This document shows positions 1-14,000 of a DNA stretch of 64,000 bases, piece after piece. The notes below the pieces were generated by a model that saw only the letters and a program-made list of their open reading frames with translations, did no database searches and was not told the DNA's origin. Position numbers and translations under genes: made by a program. This stretch comes from Heterobilharzia americana (lineage: Eukaryota > Platyhelminthes > Trematoda > Strigeidida > Schistosomatidae), in contig OX104129.1 in the NCBI GenBank assembly GCA_944470555.2, positions 52,795,998-52,859,997 on the forward strand, given 5' to 3'. The stretch's first letter is position 1. Each line of letters starts with the position of its first letter.

Positions 1-329
1 AGGGAGAAATTACTGGACTAGTATAGTTCAATGGGCCATTTCGATAGATAAGCATAACTACAACGCCAAGATAGCACTTATTGGTTGAGTTTCTTTTGAA
101 TGCACAATGACGGTTTGAATTTTGAACTGCTAATGCTCCAGGCACTCCCAGATGATTGTTACTGGTCTCGGATGACTTGGTCTCACTTTATATAAAACTT
201 TGAAGAATTTTTCAAAATGGACTAAGTGTCTTGAATTTACTAAATGTTCTGCTAAGGAGCTGAAGATTCATTTCTCTTCTCCTTTCACCAATCAGGCTGG
301 ATAGTGTCTACTAGTACTTTTCACCAGCT
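1..329. other. Non-coding, repeat-like sequence at left edge
   Basis: No open coding segment is supported here. The stretch around 45-110 resembles part of 62540-62610, suggesting a dispersed repeat. The missing C-terminal exon(s) of the minus-strand NUP88 gene could lie here or beyond the edge, but I could not identify one. Confidence 0.4.
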
Positions 330-740
330 GGAGTATGGTACAGTAGATGCACTTTAACTGTTGATTTAAGCCATGTAAAAAGTCAAGACTGCCTGGTTCC
401 GGTCTTCAAAACGACTAGAATAAATGATTGAAGATTCTCGGTGCTATGGGTCAAAGTCAATCACAATGGCGCAGATATATACACACATTTTGGTCTTCAA
501 AGTTCTGAATACTTTCATCAACCTTGATCTATTTGTTCTTTCTTTTCTCATACACCTTTTTATACTTCCATACCATATTCTTTCACTCCACAGTATGCTG
601 CTGTGAAGTGAAGCACCTCTGTGCAAATTTCTGTGTTGATCTGTTCGTTTGCGTATCATTACATGTGACGACAAATGTGAATAAACTCTATGCATCTGTA
701 TCAGGATTTCGTTTACCACTCATCCTCACAGGTTTATAAG
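330..740 (+). mobile_element. 3'-end fragment of an RTE-like non-LTR retrotransposon (family A)
   Basis: This stretch resembles the terminal part of the RTE-like family seen repeatedly in the window, whose reverse-transcriptase ORF ends in a motif like SQWRRCIHS followed by a short 3' tail. The 'cacaatggcgcagat' segment near 463 is the shared landmark. No reading frame is intact. It is a 5'-truncated relic downstream of NUP88 exon 7 in the gene's direction. Confidence 0.5.
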
Positions 741-1800
741 CGGTCAGCACACAATAATATCACTCCATAATGGCAAACAGATCATCAATGAAAACAAGTC
801 ATTTGGTAATATTTCGATTTAAGTTTAAAATGCAAAAAATTAAAAACCACATTATGTATGCTGCTCAATAAGGAGATCAAACTCTAAGAAGTGGATAGAA
901 AAGGTTTGATGTCCAGATGCACTTTGATGATATTGTTGAAAAAGATTTGATATAATCAACTAAGATAGTTAAGAAATGTATCTAAAACCAGCCAGATTCG
1001 AGGTCGAAATTGAAGTGAATCACCTTCCTATAATGCAAACTCATTTACTGTGGCACCTAAAATCCGTTTTGTAATAATGGTAATTCAACCCTGCTTCTTA
1101 CTGGTGTAGACCTGATGTAGTTTTAAGTTATTCAGATAAGTTAGAGAAGTGACTCAGTTGAATGGGTTTCCGACTACTGACCAGATGAATAACAGATACG
1201 AACTTCATTGTGCCAACATTGGCATGACTAACCTAGTAGTATCATTAACACTCACATATTAGGTGCGACATAATCTATTACATATACCAGTACCAGGTTA
1301 CGAAGTTTCACTAGTTAGAAGCTAACTACCTCCAAAAATTGGAAGTCATTTGAAACAAGTTCTGTACTACACTTAATGCTTATTTACGTTCACTACCAAT
1401 GAACATCTTCAATTTTAAGAAATGTATTTTAAAATTTAGAATAGATCAGCCTGGGTAATGCACATAAAGTGCAACAGTCATACAAATTTTACTTATTTTC
1501 TCAAAAACTAGGGGAACTAATAATTCTATTATTTCGCTAAATTCTCGCAACTCTTCATGATTTTAAATGAGATCATTAACTTGCAGTGTGTCTGTTTATA
1601 AACCAATAAAATCCTTCATGTCTCTGTAAGTTTCGGTAGTTGTGAAATACCAACAGTTCAATGAACTAAGCCCATATTTCTTCTTCCATTTGGATGAAGA
1701 ATGAGGAAGAAACACATATGGAACGAAAAGAATATTTGTATGTACATTACATCTTTTTAGTGATGAAAAATTGACCAGAAAAAAATAATGCTATGCTCAC
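741..1800. other. Non-coding, probably NUP88 intron 7
   Basis: AT-rich sequence without a recognisable coding segment on either strand. Because exon 7 ends at a good donor (GTGAGC on the minus strand, just left of 1801), this stretch is most simply the beginning of the next NUP88 intron. Confidence 0.45.
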
Positions 1801-2044
1801 CAGCTAAACGACTTGCCAGAGTAGCCATACGCTTGTCCAACATAGCTTGGCGTTCAGTGATTACAGCTTGACGTTTTGCTAAGTCTTCAGCTCTAGACTG
1901 CAGATTTTGTCGTTTTGAGCAAAGTTTCGCTGTCTCAGAATATTGAGCTAATAAAAGATCTTGCAACCTTCTTGAATGCTGTTCAATGAATGAGCGAGCT
2001 TTCATCAAACGATCCAAAGGTCCTTTACGCAGTGCATCAGATAC
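1801..2044 (-). CDS. NUP88: NUP88 exon 7 (start of C-terminal coiled coil)
   Basis: A 244-base exon with acceptor TTTCTTAG at its right border and donor GTGAGC at its left. It enters in phase 0 (VSDALRKGPL...) and leaves one base for the next exon. The encoded stretch is rich in Q, R, K, L and A with a heptad-like pattern (KRQNLQSRAEDLAKRQAV), matching the NUP88 C-terminal coiled coil that binds NUP214 and NUP62. Confidence 0.88.
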
Positions 2045-5000
2045 CTAAGAAACCAAACGTGATTTTAAAATGACTCAAGCTATTCCATCTTATAAGTTAT
2101 AAAAGAACATTACAGTAGAATTAGAATTAGAGATAAACCCTTAATAAGACAAACTGAGGGAAATAAGAAGGGTTTTTAAAGAGAAGTTCAATAGAACAGC
2201 TGATAATTTTATGGAGAAATTACAATCGGTAGGGATAAAAATGCTAAACCCTAGAATAAAATCATATTTGCAAACACTGTCCTTTTCGGCATTTTATAAT
2301 TCAACTTGATACCGTCTTTTTGCCTCTTAAATCTACACTTCTTGTGTTTTTCCATGTTTTGATATATAATAGTGATATACATTCTTATAGGTAGCATTCA
2401 CCACAGTTCTAATTAGATAATAGTTGAAATCAAAGTTTCCTCGTATTATAGGTATACCAGTGATGTGATTCACTGTTGAACTGGAAGTTTAAAGTACTAT
2501 AGATATGACAACAAAAAACTCCATTTGGTGGAGATAAAGAATAACAGCCACAACGAACAATCAACGAGGTTTCCAGCAAACCAAATATAGGCATTGGGGG
2601 TATCCGACAGTTAGCCTGCAGAGAGGATTCATGGAGAAAGCTGCGAACCAAAACGCTAACACGCAACTACCTATTATTCAAATAACAGCACTGCTTGACA
2701 CGAGAGTATATACGGGGTAGTGGTCGGCGTAAACTCCAAATGTCATCCTTGGGACGTCTTTTGACATTCCTGAATTTATGCTTTTTAAACATGCTTATGA
2801 TTACTAAAATGCCTTTTCAATGTTCAACGATTCTGACTGGCTGTTTTGAGATCATTTGATTGGTTTTCGGTTGTAACTGCCACTATTTATCTACGCCCTA
2901 CACTTTACACTATTAATTTGAATTAAGCACTATAAAAAACATACCTTAATGAAAAATTGTACCAGTTGTTGTTGAGTTAGGCCAGGTTGCAAATTTAGAG
3001 CTGTTATTACTGGGAAGTGCGAATCATCGTCAGATAGTATCTGATGTATGTGTGATGTGAAATCTGAACGGCCAGAAGCATATGATGAACCGCATTTACC
3101 AGAGGCTCTGTGAAGCATAAAAAAGAAAGGGATTTAACAAATCGCTGATTATATCGTCCGTTATACGATATTTAAAACACAGTAGCAGTAACAGGTTTAG
3201 ATGAATGTTGCATTGGAGTACATGTAGGTTGCCTAACCTGTGAACATTGGAGTGACTCCAAAAGCCGCTCTAGCAACTACTGAAACAACTATAATTAAGT
3301 TAATTTATTCTGCGAAAAATCACTTCCATTCAAAATAGGGAAATCTAATCGGTTATTTCAGTGATTGATAGAGTGTCGTTTAGAGTCATTCACTGTGCAT
3401 ATTCTAGATTTTTGCGTTTAGGCACAAATCTGATGGGCTCGCCCTGGTGTGCATTTGCAATGTTTCATACCTGAGCAAAATTCTGAACAGTTGATCACAT
3501 GATTCGCACATCCGCGAAGACTGCAACCATGTTTGCAAATTGACATGGTCTGAAAACTGCTACGAACTGAACTGTTGTAGCCACATCCGATCAAGTCCCA
3601 CTTACAATCAGTTTGAGATATATATAAAGTACTAAGCCGGACGAGTCCACAATGCTGCTTAAGCGAGCACAAAAGCGAGTGGCTGACCTGCACTTTGTGA
3701 TTGAAGTAATTGCGACAATCCACAAGGTGTAAGGAATTACATACGGTTGCTGTAATGAGGTGTGTTCTAGCTAGAGCTTATTGGAACTACATAACTAGAA
3801 AGTGACCTATGATAAAATTAATTCCATCCTGGATATATGAACTGTTACATGATTTTTACTGAAGATGTACAACTTGAGTCACTGCAACTAACTCTATGCT
3901 TCTGATGGCCCGTGTTAAATACTGACTGAACACAACAGTCTCTTTCAAATTAAAATAATTCTTGAAGCAACTCAACCCAGTGCATGTTTTTCACTAGGCT
4001 ATGGAGCCACGCTTACTGCGTGAGGGTCTATGACATTATCAGGTTGTCCAAACTGAAGAATGCAAACTAAGATTTGAACACAGTATCCATTACTGAAAAT
4101 TTGAATGCCTAAACCAAGAAGGTACATGGCATACTAGCAATGACTTCTGAAGTGAAATATAGCAATAAGTAAAACAATTTTCATGACGACGTACAATTTA
4201 ACTGATACAAATATCATCCCAGGAGTAAAGATTAGTGAATACTGACCTCAAATCGGATCCATCATATCGCTGTTGCTTCATATATACGTCAGGCTTTAGC
4301 GTAAGGCTAATGGACTGCACCAGATAAGAATGATCAGTTCCACTGGCATTTGATTCGATTGACTGGATTGGAGCGCGTACAAGCAAAAGTGTTACACTTC
4401 TAGGAGGTCGGGATACATTCGACTTGCCAACTGTTCTGGATTCCAATTTACTCGTACTTTCTATCATCAAACCACTTGGTACCTCAAGAAAACCGGATAA
4501 TCTGAACTTCCCTTCAGTCTCGTCATTTATCACACCAGGTGTCGAGACAGTAATCTGACCACAAACAAGATGTTTTACACACGACTGCCAATCTCGAATG
4601 CCTGATTTAGGAAAAGGATAGTTATCATTTACAGGTAAAAAAAATACTTGATTACTATTTAATTACAAGCTCCATACAACGTAACTAACAACAAATATAA
4701 CATACGGAATATAAAATACTGAACCCATCAAAGAAGAGAAAGAATGATATAATAACCAGAAAACGGAAAACAGCAATATAACATCTATCCAACGAGCTAC
4801 CACTACGCTTCTTCGTGTTTTTCTGTTCAGTGACAAGACACCTGCACAATCACTATCAGCTTCGAGTATGAACCACTTCAGTTAACTCTCTATGATAATG
4901 TTAAATGTGCCATAATATCCTACGAAAAGAGTTCGAATAGACCAATAGGTTAGTTACTCAAACTAATAACTCGTCGCTTTACAGCAATAACTGTTTAGCT

Positions 5001-8000
5001 CTCATCATTTATCGACCCTTTACTTTGCCAGAAAACACCTATCGTTACGAAAGCGAATGCAGAAACACATTTTGTGTTCAAGTCACCAGATGAAGTTTAT
5101 AACGATGATTGCTGTTCACTGGTACCCTGTCTAACAGTAGGAAGTGAAATGGTAGAGTCCACTGACCACTTCACTTGTCTTGGAAGTCACATCAGACCTG
5201 ATGGGTCAGTGGCCAACGAAATCTCTTATCGCATCCAAAAGGGTCGATTGGCTTTCTCTAACTTACGCCATTTATGGCACAGCTGTGATATTCAATTGCT
5301 GATTAACGGTTGAGTGTATTACGCTACAGTTCGCTCTATTATTACTGTATGGTTTTGAAATACCCATTAAAGATCGATGACACGAAAAAGTTTCAGATTT
5401 TCGACCAATTTTCCCCCATAGCATAGGCCATGTTTCGTGGTGTCACCATGTCAATAACGTAGAGCTTTAAACAGAAGAGGAAAGTAAGTTGGGGTTGTGG
5501 ACTTTCTTCGACTGAGATGAATGGGCATTTGTAACGCATACCTAGTCACCGTCTACTTTACCGCGCAATACTAGCTGAAGTTGATTCAGGCTGGAAAAAA
5601 TTAAGAGACGACCAGACTAAAACGCTACACCGGTCCCTAAAGTCTTTGACTGTTGGCTTGAGCCATGTAGGGAAATGAAAGCTTCCCGGTTGAGATCCGC
5701 ATGACAACAGAAAACAGTGGTTAGAGACTCTCGGTGATATGGCCCATGATCCATCCCAGTGGCGTAGACGTATCTACATATCATCCTCCATTTAATCGTC
5801 ATCCTGAATTCAGTATTTCCTTGTTCCTCCTTCTCTCTTTCTTTTTACTACTCTATATTGCCTTTGACCGGTTACTCTTTATTTCCTTATCTTTCATATT
5901 ATTGTTTTGTTGTTTAGTGTGCTGACATTAGATGCGACAAGTTGGACTGTTGCACACCAATCCCACGCCATGCTGATTGTCTGTTTTCCTCGTGAATTAT
6001 AAACTAATCTCCAAACAAGTAACATAGATCACAAGAAACCGGAATTACTTGCATGATGTTATCACTAGATGGTGACCCTACAGGGACGGCGGTGATCGAG
6101 AACAATGCCAATGCTCAGTCGGAAATGTCAAGTATCAAAGATGGTGAGAAAATCTTACGCAACTCTTTACAGCCAGAAACATGTTGCAACAGTAACAGAT
6201 TTGGCTTGAAACGACGTATGCTTTGTTGGAGGGAGGCAATCAGCAGGAAGCCCTAGACCTAGGTTTTGTGCTTGTTGGCACTTGTCAGCAAGGCGTACTT
6301 GCACTGGGTAACGCAGGTTCGAATCGCATGAGGGACATCAGTACCATCGGAGTTTAGATACGCCTTGCTGACTAGTGCCAACAAACACAAAACCTAGATC
6401 CAGGGCTTCTTGCTGATTTCATCCATCCAACTAGCACCTATCAGAGTGCATCGTGATGCTGAGCTGCCCAGTCTGATGGCCACATTACAAAATGATCGAT
6501 AGAATTCGATCAACAGTTAGGACTAGACAAAATGAAGTTGCTTACCTTCCAGTGACGTATGCTTTATTAACTTTTCTCACTATACAGTGGAAAACCTATT
6601 CTACGCCACATTGACGTCCTATACAACCACCATGATACGAAAGATTTTCTACTACCTTCAAATATCTCATGGCTACGTGCGACTGAAGCTGCAGGATTCT
6701 ATCAATCTTTCAAAAGTGCTCCCTCATTCAAACAGTGAAAAGTACATATTTACGAACCACAGAAATGAACGAAATCAAACACACTAAGGCAAATATACGT
6801 GAGACAAAGTAGCACCATCATAACGAATAACACTTAGTAACTGAAAATGACTGCATTTCGAAATACGTGGCTTTCTTCGGTAGTTTCGCGGAATACTTCG
6901 GCTTCAGGGTGATTACTATAGTGTACTAACATTATTCATAGAAAGTGTCACATCAGAAAGAGATATTTCTTGGTTTTTAACAATGTTTCAACAGGTTAGA
7001 ATACACATGATATGATTTATGTAAAGTAAGTCACGAACGACTGTTAGATTATTAATTCTATTGGTGATCTACAAAACTTCACTCGACAGACTGGTGAAGA
7101 CGGATAGAGTTCTCGATTACGAAATTAAAGAGTACGGGTAAAATAATAAAACCTTACATTCAACGCAGTTCATGCAAATAATATCTCAACTCTACATTTC
7201 AGATGAATTTTAATCCACTTTTTTTGCTTCTTCGCCTACCTTCTTTACTTCCTTACATATTTCGCAGTTCTTACTTCATAGCCTCTACTGATTGGATGTT
7301 AACTCTTAGATCTCCTAGTGGTATCAGTCTATGTAGCAATTGTGTGATTTTACACAGTATACACTATAGTTTTGCCAGAATAATAACTCTTTTCTGCAGG
7401 ATTAATGCAGACACCATTTCATTTGAAACAATAAAACTTATAAAGAAAACATACCCGTTACATAATATAGAACATGTTGAGAATAAGTTCCAAGTGTCTG
7501 ATTAAGTTCACTGTTTGCATAATATATTACTACTAAGGGGAATAGTTTTTACATATACTAAAGAACTCATATGGCAAAGTTGTACGAATAGTTGCCGTAA
7601 GATATATTAGAAAATAAAAGAGAACTAGGATTGTTGAACACTCGCTTAGACAGACAAAAGCAATGTAGAACTTAGCACACAAATATATCAATTCCAGTTG
7701 CTACACTTTATAATAGCACACGAAGAACAAGTGAAGAGGAAAATGACTGATATCAAGCAGACAAAGGGGTATGAGGTAGAGGAAACTTAAAATGGAGGTT
7801 AATCAGACAGTCAAGCTTTAAAAGACGCAAAAGAGTGAATACATCTGCGCCATTGTGACTGATTTACAGCCAATCAATCAATATCAACATATGACCAGGC
7901 ATTACTATGTTGATATTGATTGATTGGTTGATTGATTGATTGATTGGCTGTAAATCAGTCACAATGGCGCAGATGTATTCACTCTGCCACTTCGCTAAGT

Positions 8001-11000
8001 TCTCAACCACTTATTCTGATCATTTCAAAGACACTAGGTCAGACAGTCTACACCTCCCTACACGGCTCAGATCAACAGTCAAAGACTTTATGCACTGGCG
8101 CTGCGTCTTCATCTAGTCAATCTTAGTCTTCTAACTTAATCCAGCTTCTATTAGCATGGCATATCGAGGTAGGTGGTGGCTCGACATGCGCAAAACATGT
8201 CTAAACCAACTCAGCAGCTTAAAGTTCACAAGTTCATCGACTGAAGTGCACTATGTAACTCAGTAAATATATGCAGAAACATGCACTAGATAATGAGCCA
8301 CAACTGTTTTGCCAAAACATCGGTAGGTGCAGTGGGGTTCGAACTCATGACCCACTAGATAGAAGTCAACTGATCAGACCAATGAAGCATAAACTGAGTG
8401 GATAAGTACACCATAGTTCTCAGCACCGGTATCCAAACCAAGAAAACATGCTAGATCAACAAACAATATAAGGTGCTGTCTAAGAAAGTTGAACTCTTTT
8501 ACCAAGTTCTGATATGAAAAATGAGACCATGAATATACATACAAAACATATTGCTGCGGTCTGATTATGCGGACTTACATTACGGCCCCTTAAAACATAG
8601 CCAAGATTTTTTCTGACTCCCACTTAATTTTGAACCCAACACTAGTCCTTTCAAACTTCATGGTGTTACTCAGTACACCACTGAGTTACGACAATGACCA
8701 CCCATGAAGTTGACATCATTTGTCTGAGTGACTTTTACTAACTGTCATTTGAAAAAATCACTCGTTATCTGTTGATACAGATCCAGAGAATACCAGTATG
8801 ACTAAGTAATTGTTTTAATATTTGTAAGCAAAACTTTGTCTACCTTCAATGGCATATTTTTCAGAATCCCTCAATAATTCATTGTTGAATTCACTGCACC
8901 AAAGTGAAAGATTCTTCATCCACGGTAGACTGACAAGATGAATACCCATATGATGTATTACATAATAGCCTTCATGAGAGTATTTCATACCGAGTATTCT
9001 GTTTTTAACAAAATCACAACCAGCTATCGAATAATTGAATTCGACATTATCTAAAAAACATAAATGAGCTGGTTCAAGTGACAATGATCCAGAGCCAAAC
9101 TGGTCGTATTCAGCACAGTTTGAAGAATGAAGTATATCATCACTTGTATGGTAGTAGCCTGCTTCGTTTCGTTGAAATGATTTTTCTTCTTGGCAAATTA
9201 TTTCATTTGTAGTTAAATCAAGATCAACAATATCAACGAGACAGAGTAAAACTGATGGATTACTACTGGTCTGCATCACTGAAAAAAGGTAAGATAAACA
9301 AATTTTAATCATAAGATACGACAAAATGATACAGCATAATAATATTCATCGTAGACTGACATTAGTCTACGATGAATAACAACTTGAAATGTTTCCAAAT
9401 CTCCACAACTCCCTCAAAATATGATAAAAATAGTAAGATTATTCTTTGATTACAACAACAAACTATTCATATCAAGAAGCTGCAATTTGATGGAATTCAA
9501 ATTCGATTGTATTAACAGTGATAATCGACATCAAACCCAAAACAATTCATCACACGCAGTCATAATCATCAGGTTAGAAACTCTTAACATTTTTTTTCTT
9601 TTTCAAAGTCCAACTAAATAAAACATTGTTTACTAATCCAAACATTTTTAAGTTGTCGTTTTTGTGCCTTTTTTACGGCATGGACAGTGGTTCATTCCCA
9701 CCAACCTATTTTTAAGTTAATTCGCTGACTGGTTAATGCTTGCTTTTACCCTGTTAATGTTTCAAATTCTAAACGTCATATCTTACGTATTTTTGAATTA
9801 ATTGACTGTTCTTCTAGAAAAATAAACCCTCCCATCTAGTCCAATCAGCTTCTCTATTTCGTCCAGGGTTGGAATTGGTGGATCTTGCGTATGAAGTCAG
9901 CTGTCATTTAAGCATGCGTATTATATCCTCTCAGGAGATTACAGTTGGCGCGGGAGCTGTTAAAAATGGAGGCACAGCGACTAGAAAAGTTGAAGGGGTA
10001 CCATGCGGTGATGGAACTGCTTGCTGGTTTGTCACTCCATCTGTCTCCACTTCGTTTTTCGCTGATGATGCAACTGGTCCCAGTATTTCGGAGTTTGTAT
10101 ACGATCCAGATATCAACGTCACCTTTGATACATGGCTCTGATGAAATGAAGACTCATTCAGGGTTGATTTTGCAAAGCAAGATGATGCATGAAAAGTTTG
10201 GCTTCTGCTCCGAAAGCTTGGTCTAGATGAACTGGATGAATATTATAATTTTATCCTTCCACAGAACCCATATGATGGAACATTTGATGAAACAGTAGAA
10301 ACGTTACTTCAGCAGTTTGGAGAACATCGCTCATTCTTCAATGCCCACTACTATATAGCATGAAGCTAGTACAAAATAAAGATGATGATATCTATACTCA
10401 ACTTAGGATTGTGAATAACGCATGTGAAAGACACAAGGTGAAATCGCTAACAGATGAACAGTTCACAGTACTCACATTCGTTTGTGCTTTTTAGTCTCCA
10501 AACTTCGCAGATATACGCGCCCGCCTGATGAATCGTCTGGAACAAAACCCAAAGTTGACGTTGGCAGATACTGGTGAGAAATATCAGCGATTAACTAACA
10601 TGCGTCAAGATACCACCCTGATACAGACTAGCGACCAGAACTCAACAGAAGTGCATACTATCAAACACCCAGCAGTCACACCCGGTTCCACATCAGGTAA
10701 TGCAGCACGCCAATCTACAAATAGAACTCGGCAAAAACCACCATTTTCATGTTGGCATCATGTGAAATCGTGCCCCTTTAAACAACTTAAGTGTCGTTAT
10801 TTGTAATACGGTGGGGCATAAGGATGGGTTTTGCCGCTAACTAGGTTTAGCAAACAGAAAAAAAAACCTTATCTCGACGTCAACCTACAACAAGATCCCT
10901 CAGCATCACGGCTACTTTTCATACTAGTAGTCCAGTCCAAAGGAAGTACATAACGCTTAACATAAATGGTCAACCTGCACGCCTCCAAGTGGATACAGCG

Positions 11001-14000
11001 GCTGATATCACAGTGATTTCCCGGGAATTATGGTCCAGCCTCAGTCGGCCAAAACTGTTGAGGACGACACAAACTATCAGCTCATACTACGGTAGGCTTC
11101 AGCTGGTACGTCAATTACGCTGCTGCATTTCATTTAGAAATACTGCTTTTAACGGAGTTTGTTACATTACTGATGTTAATTTTAACATTTTAGGTTTCGA
11201 TTGATTCGAGAGTTTGAAACTTACCGACCTCCCATTGAATATGGTATGCAACAAAACGGAAGCACCACCAGCCATCCCGATGAACCCTACCGATATTATT
11301 ACTGAATATTCAGACGTTTTCTAACCTGCCGTCGGTCACCATATCACGACCAAGACCATCCTACGCCCGGAACCAAATGCATCACCTGTTTTTTGTCCTA
11401 GAAGGGTCATCCCACATACGTCGTTACCTCTTGTCGACGCAGAACTGAAACTTCAGGAACAGGGGGTTGTTACTGCAATATTCCATTCTTCTTGGGCTTC
11501 GCCAATCGTTGTTATAAAGAAAACTAACTACTCCGTCCAACTATGACAAGTTCAAATGCTGCTTTGCAACAATATCATTAATCCTTGCCCGTTCTAGATG
11601 ACTAATTTGCCACTAAATGGGAGAAAATATTTTGCAAAAATCGATCTACCGGACGTATACTTACAAGTCAAAGTCTCTCCAGAATGTCGTGAACTCTTAG
11701 GTATCAACACTCATTGAGGTCTTTTTCAGTACAATCGTCTGCCATTCGGCATTAAAACCACACCCACCATTTTTCAACATATAATGGATACTATGCTGGC
11801 AGGCATTCTAGGTGTTGCTGCATATTCTCGACGATGTCATAATAGTTACCATCTGCTCAAAAGATTTAACGAATTGAATACAGTCTGTCCTACAGCGAAT
11901 CCTAGACAACGGCCTTCGACTCACAGCGGAGGAATGTCAATTCTTTCTGCAGTCAGTAAAATATTTAGGGTTCATCTTTGATGCAACTGATTGACGCCCC
12001 GACCCTGAAAATATTCGCGCTCCGTTCATTTCTCGGTCTCATCAGATACTACTCAGCGTTTCCGCCCTCCCTATATGATATACGTGAACCGTTAAATAGT
12101 CTTCTACGCAAGGATGCTGTATGGTCTTGGCCAAAAGGATGTGAAACTGCCATAGAACGATTGAAGTCCACTCTCAGCTGCGACCTCCTGTTAACATATC
12201 AGGACCTACGTCTGCCAGTGGTCTTTGCCGTAGATGCTTCCACCGCTGGTGTTGGAGCCGTCTTATTGCACGAATGTCTAGATGGTTTACCGAAATCTGT
12301 TATCTATCCATCTCGACCCCTTTTTGAGTCAGCGGGAAACGCTAGTCACAGATAGAGAAGAAAGCATTTACCTTGATTTTAGAGGTCAAAAGCTTTCAAA
12401 AGATGCAGTATGGGCGGAAATCTACCTGGTTCATCAATCAAAAGCCCTTCTTCGCAAACTTTGAGTCAAAACGCAGTGTTCCACCTCGTTTCGCCAATAG
12501 ACTACAGTAGTGGGTAGTTAGATTATTGGGTTGTGATTTCGATATTAAACATCACCGAACAGAAGATTGGACATGCAGACGCACTTTCAAGGCGTACAAG
12601 TGGGTATTCTACAGACTGACCAGTCTTTCACGCCTAGTATTCTTCTCCTAACGCATACGATGGTTCCATCATATGCGAACAATGCTACAATGACACCCAT
12701 AGTTAAAAACCTGTACAACTACTTACAAGTTAAAAAAAATTGAACGGACAGATAACAACTAAACTCTTTAGCACTAAAACCCCGAGTATTATGGAAAATG
12801 CTATCATGCCGTACTTCTAATATACACCTTTCAGCAAAAAATCCAAACAAACTTTCTATCGTGATCAAACTAAGAACAGAGCAAATGTAACCCGCAAATA
12901 TACTGTATTAGACTTAATTTACACTAGATAGTCATGAAGTGGCAATTGATAACTCAATGTTATCAATTTATCTGACATCAGTTACTACTCGTTAGGTTGT
13001 TTGCAAAACAGTCATGAGAAAACCGTTTGTGCGAAAGCCAGAAATGCCATCTAACTGTTTATCCACAAGTAGTTTCAGTAGTTCCCGAGTCCACGATAAA
13101 CGGTTAAAACCGATAAATCACAGCTACAATTACAAGCAGCTTATCAAACTCTCAAAAAAGTGGGTGCATGTAAACAGACGCTAAATAAATCAAATAACTA
13201 AATATGATGAAATCAAAGTTACTCAATATACTTAAATTCCTCAAAATTATATTTGAAATGCAGGACAAGTGGTGAACTCTAAATACCGCAAATATAAAGT
13301 TCAAACCTATAACTTTTCGTAAAAAAGATTTTTGTCACGATAGCTTTTTTCCAACTATCGAAACTAAGATTTCGGTAAAGCGATGAAAACGCACTGTACC
13401 ATTATGTCATTCGACACCCGTTACTTTCTTATCCTTCTCATTTTGTTGATTTATTTTCCCCTTGTTTTTTCTACTTCTTGATGCTACTTTCAGTTCCTCG
13501 CTTAAAAATTATGGACACCCCTTTTCCAAAGTTTACATCTTGTCAGAGAATAAACGAATATCAGTGTATCTAGATATAGGTCGATGGTTACATCTATTGA
13601 ACGTCAATTAACTCAAATATTGAGCTGTTTGTTTCCCAGATAGTGTGTGTATCTCCTATTTTCCAAGATAATTAAACGAGAACTTATTCATAACTTGAAA
13701 CCGACATCCGATTGCTTGGGATTAATACGAGAATTAATAACCAGTGGTTGGACAGATTTCAATACTGAACACTAAAAAACAGATTAACATAGACTTTTGC
13801 TTCATTTTAGGCTGATATCTACGCACTAATGATTAAATACAAAACTCAGTAGCAAACGCACGAACAATGACGATTATTCAACCAAACTTTCGTCAATGAT
13901 TCGTAGTTAAAAGACCAAATTTTTGTATATCGTGAAATATACTTAACCTAGTAAGTCTAAGTGCCAGATAGATTGCAGAGTGACTTTAAACCGTCAATTC

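Larger units (their letters stand above)
4602..8843. other. NUP88 intron 4
   Basis: A 4.24-kb intron holding RTE-like fragments (5050-5930 and 7930-8160), two foldback repeats (6238-6418 and 7833-7984) and a possible Pol III-type box near 8336. Between these, at 6420-7830 and 8450-8840, I see AT-rich non-coding sequence only. Confidence 0.7.
9627..12650 (+). mobile_element. Degenerate Ty3/Gypsy retrotransposon relic (5' LTR, gag, PR, RT, RNase H; no integrase)
   Basis: The order LTR - PBS - gag-like region (about 9965-10340, including DETVETLLQQFGEHRSFF) - protease - RT - RNase H is the Ty3/Gypsy order. RT pieces are visible near 11640-11840 (LPFGIKTT and MDTMLAGILGVAAY-like segments), all in broken frames. 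RNase H lies at 11978-12355. No integrase zinc finger, DDE core or 3' LTR was found beyond 12650, so the 3' third is lost. It lies in NUP88 intron 3, antisense to the gene. Many stops and frameshifts show it is old. Confidence 0.8.

Noticed and set aside
444..739. Overlapping open frames on both strands near the left edge
   Set aside because: They lie in an RTE 3'-end fragment and have no coding signature.
1..1800. Terminal NUP88 exon left of 1801
   Set aside because: Short open pieces exist on the minus strand (for example around 240-330), but none combines a good acceptor, correct phase and a coiled-coil pattern.
3418..3723. Cys-rich minus-strand open frame in NUP88 intron 5
   Set aside because: Phases of exons 5 and 6 join perfectly without it, and its Cys pattern matches no zinc finger or toxin fold I can name.
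6310..6330. tRNA gene
   Set aside because: Only a B-box-like motif is present; no acceptor stem, anticodon arm or A box could be drawn. The same holds near 8336.
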